DNA of 64,000 nucleotides from Amoebidium appalachense (lineage: Eukaryota; Ichthyosporea), in assembly GCA_963693365.1 (NCBI GenBank), contig CAVNZM010000015.1, forward strand, positions 3,844,001 through 3,908,000, in the 5' to 3' direction. This document shows positions 62,014 to 64,000 of this stretch, piece by piece. The position numbers and the translations under genes are program-made. Below the pieces are notes generated by a model. It ran no database searches and had not been told where the DNA came from. It was given only the letters and a program-made list of their open reading frames with translations. Numbering within the stretch: position 1 is the first letter of the stretch; every line of letters begins with the position of its first letter.

Positions 62014-62300
62014 CTCCCCCGTTAATATGCATACTCTTTATTTGCACCCTGTAAAATGTTCAAGTCACCCGTCATGAATGTGTGCTTCGTACTGAGTTAC
62101 TATGACACATTCTAACCCCTTCCCTCCCCCCTTCCCCCCCCCCCCCTCCCCCCTCTCCCCCTTGCCCCCCCTAAGGCTTCTTTGCTTGGGCATCTGCGGC
62201 TGCCTGGATGGTAGCTGCGAACGGCCCGGTATTCCAACTCTATTATCACCTTCATCATCGACAACATGACCACAAGAAGCGAAGCGTCAAAACTTTTTAA
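59374..62300 (+). CDS. Unrecognised 212-residue protein with C-terminal membrane segment
   Basis: Five exons whose phases all match: 59374-59476, 59540-59780, 61607-61687, 61870-61958, 62176-62300 (stop TAA at 62298-62300). Total 639 nt. Introns are GT-AG: a 63-nt intron, one of 1826 nt full of G and C runs, then 182 and 217 nt. The protein starts MSALFTRHDALPT. Exon 2 encodes a mixed region (VLSVNCKIYELNSLLFYIQHG, with a Cys-rich CKETNMCC). Exons 3-4 are Ser/Thr/Pro-rich. The last exon begins with a hydrophobic helix (GFFAWASAAAWMVAANGPVF) followed by a His/Lys-rich tail (YYHLHHRQHDHKKRSVK), typical of a tail-anchored or single-pass membrane protein with a basic cytosolic end. No family recognised. 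The 3' half (exons 3-5) is better supported than exon 1, whose donor (GTCAAG) is weak. TATA-like and CCAAT motifs lie upstream. Confidence 0.55.
59781..61606. repeat. Large intron with G-rich then C-rich tracts
   Basis: G-rich with G runs at 59846-59860 and 60101-60117; T run then G run 60280-60331; G run 60520-60539; C run and CA 60606-60653; C-rich pyrimidine DNA 60825-61440 with C runs at 60976-61000 and 61150-61166. No exon fitting both neighbours was found inside. Confidence 0.7.
62025..62115 (+). repeat. Intron-borne dispersed repeat, plus orientation, making up the core of a short intron
   Basis: Plus strand: ATATGCATACTCTTTATTTG, TGTAAAATGTTCAAGTCAC, TGTGTGCTTCGTACTGAG and ACACATTCTAACCCC. 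It matches the reverse complement of the 45036-45145 copy in order and spacing. Here the host gene is on the plus strand, so the copy is again sense-oriented. It lies inside the 217-nt intron 61959-62175, flanked by a C run on the left and a C/T tract on the right. Confidence 0.7.
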
Positions 62301-62793
62301 GTCGCAGGTGAGTGTGAGTGAGGTGCTTACTGAAGTTCGGGGAGGGGTGTGATCACTGTGCTTGCCACGCGGGCGCCGAGGAAGGAAGGGGGGGGGGGGG
62401 GGGAATCACCCGGACACACGTGCCTCACTTGATCGAGAGCGTAGCGCTTGTAACTGTTATCACAACTTGCAGTTTACTAAGCCGCAGTACTGATTAGGAG
62501 CACTGTGCGGCAGCAAAAACGTTTCAAGGCAAACTCGTGGCATAGCCCAGAGCATCGGAAGAAAACGATTTAAATATTTTTCTTTCTCCCTTTTTGACCC
62601 CCAGCCTCGCTTTAAATTTACCTTCTTTTTTTAATATATAATAAAAAAAACCGCCGTTTAAGGGCCGTGGCGCTCGCGTTGTAAATAATTTCGCTCGACG
62701 CGCTACTGAAAAAAATGACTGTGTAAATGTAGGCATGTAACAGTTCAAGTTTCTGTTGTTTTCAGTTCTGCCCCTTGTGGTGGTGGTGGGTTG

Positions 62794-62828
<35 letters not shown>

Positions 62829-63259
62829 AGTACGAGAAACTTTCTAGAAGTTGTTACATATGCAGCTAGTGGCACACCGTCAGCTGTAAAGCCTTGTGTA
62901 CTGAGTCTCTGTGATATTACTGTACGCATCTCATAATGTCAAGGTGTGTGCAGCGTACAGTGTGTGTGTGCGTGTGTGTGAATTGTGTGCCACGGCGTGT
63001 GTGTGCGTGTGTATGTGTGTACACGTGTGTGTGTGTGTCTTTGTGTGGGCGTGTACATGTCAACAGTTACTTCAATGTGGATATGTTCTACGTGTGTACA
63101 TGCACGTGTGTGTCACACGCCAGTGAGTGTGCCACCGTGTACACATGCATAGTGTGTATGCATGCACGTATGCATGAGCGCGTGTTTCTGTCACAGTACG
63201 TGCCTGGATGCGTGTGTGTGTGCGCGTGTACGTGTGTGTGCACCGTTTAGTGTGTGTGC

Positions 63260-63346
<87 letters not shown>

Positions 63347-64000
63347 ATGTGTGTGTGTACAGTGTCATGTACATGTCGTGCGGCGCGCGCGTGTGTGTGT
63401 GTACTACTAGCACGTAGTCACCGTAGTACTTTGCTTTCTTGCCTCCCGTCAAGGTACGACTGATTTAGCTATAGCTATAGGTCAGTTAGTATTACTTGCT
63501 ATAGATAGTATATATACTTGGCAATAATAGTAATTTTAGGAAAAGGAAAACGGTGAAAAACAGCCGCCCGTCATGCCCGTGGCAGGCTGCTCAGGCGGTT
63601 ATGCGCCAGCCTCCAGGCCCTCAGCCTCAGGCCCGACAGGGCCATCGATACGATGTCGGGAGCAATCGCGTTGACGAACTATGCATGGTATGTTCTAGGG
63701 GGACCATGATATGCGATTCCGGGACACTGAGTGAATTCCTTCTTATAAGCATTGCACGGGCTAGCTTCAAGTGCGAACTTCAAGCCTCCGGAGGAAGCTC
63801 GAGAGTCTATAATATACGCAAACAAAACAACAGCGGGACACTAAGAGAGTTCAGTGAACATTTTGGAAGCTGAATCTCTAAATTGGTTTACATGCGCCAG
63901 GTCGGATAGGCAAAAGGCTGGCGCTCAGATCGATCACGATCGGACGAGTCGACGTCACGTACGTATACGTACAGCACTTACCAGTATACTCATGTCAGGC
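62301..64000. other. 3' flank; no gene seen
   Basis: 62301-62760 is unique sequence with one G run (62388-62403). A G run lies at about 62794-62827. 62940-63420 is TG-rich, with the clean block at about 63301-63345. A repeated CTATAG motif (AGCTATAGCTATAG) lies at about 63468-63482. A frame at 63553-63873 has no ATG at its start and no recognised content. Confidence 0.45.

Noticed and set aside
63553-63873. 106-codon plus-strand frame
   Set aside because: It does not start with ATG, has no recognised motif or supporting splice sites, and a frame of this length is expected by chance.

Overview
The window is nuclear DNA of a eukaryote with intron-rich genes, GT-AG introns packed with TG/CA, GA/CT and G/C homopolymer tracts, and an APE-type LINE. 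Two well-recognised genes (DPH6 with fused RidA domains; an EST1/SMG7 protein) and a WOPR-domain gene point to an opisthokont, either an early-diverging fungus or a unicellular relative of animals. I infer this from the families and cannot name the species. Nearly every long open frame over the microsatellites (His-Thr, Cys-Val, Pro, Gly or Ser-Leu runs) is an artefact. I built the gene models by splicing short exons whose reading phases fit across each junction.

Layout. 1-5.5 kb: minus-strand gene for an unrecognised membrane protein (four of at least five exons found). 5.5-10 kb: a GC-rich palindrome cluster, a minus-strand coiled-coil/Thr-Pro-repeat gene cut by a 500-N gap, and 92-bp and C-rich tandem repeats upstream of it. 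10-12 kb: intergenic. 12.06-25.84 kb: complete minus-strand DPH6, 18 exons, 648 codons. 26.29-30.83 kb: apparently intact two-ORF LINE on the minus strand, with a 41-nt A tail and a candidate 8-bp target duplication. 31-33.3 kb: unique sequence. 33.29-34.84 kb: intronless plus-strand WOPR gene. 35-38.9 kb: intergenic. 39.0-58.2 kb: minus-strand SMG7/EST1-like gene, about 22 exons, 3' end not closed. 58.2-59.3 kb: divergent promoter region. 59.37-62.3 kb: plus-strand five-exon gene for an unrecognised 212-residue protein. 62.3-64 kb: no gene seen.

The genes are housekeeping functions (diphthamide synthesis, nonsense-mediated decay), a likely transcription regulator and a mobile element; they do not form an operon or a joint pathway. 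The most unusual signal is in the introns. Many begin with a donor followed at once by a C run, sometimes C(n)A(n). Many end with an acceptor made by the end of a CA run. A 75-150 bp dispersed sequence occurs in introns of four genes, and every copy I found is in the sense orientation of its host gene. In one 217-nt intron it makes up most of the sequence between the flanking C tracts, which suggests introner-like behaviour.
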